NCBI GenBank assembly: GCA_041487355.1
Contig: JBGPND010000285.1
Span: forward strand, 1 to 5,863
DNA: 5,863 nt
DNA from: JAMXLO01 sp041487355
Lineage (GTDB): Bacteria > Pseudomonadota > Alphaproteobacteria > Acetobacterales > Acetobacteraceae
Direction of reading: 5' to 3'
Numbering within the stretch: the first letter of the stretch is position 1; the number at the start of each line of letters is the position of its first letter. A program made the translations under genes and the position numbers. Of this stretch, positions 5,816 to 5,863 are shown piece after piece. Under the pieces are notes generated by a model that was not told where the DNA came from, ran no database searches, and worked only from the letters and a program-made list of their open reading frames with translations.

Positions 5816-5863
5816 TGCGCGGCCGGTCGCGCGAGGCGCGGACAATGCTCAGCACACATGGCG

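Overview
The window (5863 bp) is GC-rich DNA that looks alphaproteobacterial. The grounds are strong GC/third-position bias in the catabolic genes, a nested palindromic repeat built on a CTGTCATTGCGAG end that I associate with alphaproteobacterial genomes, and an alanine tRNA with a genome-encoded CCA. I cannot fix the genus from this; a sphingomonad or a rhizobial-type genome are both plausible.

Layout, left to right. (1) The 3' part of a crotonase-fold gene (1-822, +), cut by the window edge. (2) A 115-bp nested inverted repeat (834-948) filling the gap between two convergent genes. (3) A large minus-strand gene (952-3123) for a tandem-domain family III (CaiB/BaiF) CoA-transferase of 723 residues. 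(4) A 240-bp divergent intergenic region. (5) A two-gene plus-strand operon of lipoproteins (3364-4098 and 4128-4709): the first has a TraT-like layout with a Gly/Ala-rich hydrophobic middle, the second a FlgO-type domain. (6) A gene-free stretch with possible hairpins. (7) A second, complete crotonase-fold gene (4944-5717, +). (8) A tRNA-Ala(CGC) gene on the minus strand (5733-5808), convergent with that crotonase.

The CoA-transferase and the two crotonase-fold proteins look like parts of one acyl-CoA catabolic locus: the transferase would load an organic acid onto CoA, and crotonase-fold enzymes would transform the thioester. The substrate is not visible. Both crotonases keep the oxyanion-hole glycines but lack both catalytic glutamates of classical enoyl-CoA hydratase, so a plain hydratase label is unsafe.

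The main structural oddity is that the lipoprotein pair lies between two copies of a 37-bp direct repeat (3118-3154 and 4798-4834, two mismatches). Each copy ends on ATG-TCA read on the minus strand, and in copy 1 this is the CoA-transferase start. The simplest reading is that a roughly 1.7-kb lipoprotein cassette entered between an originally divergent CoA-transferase/crotonase pair, duplicating the transferase start region. This is inference; no integrase or transposase is present in the window.
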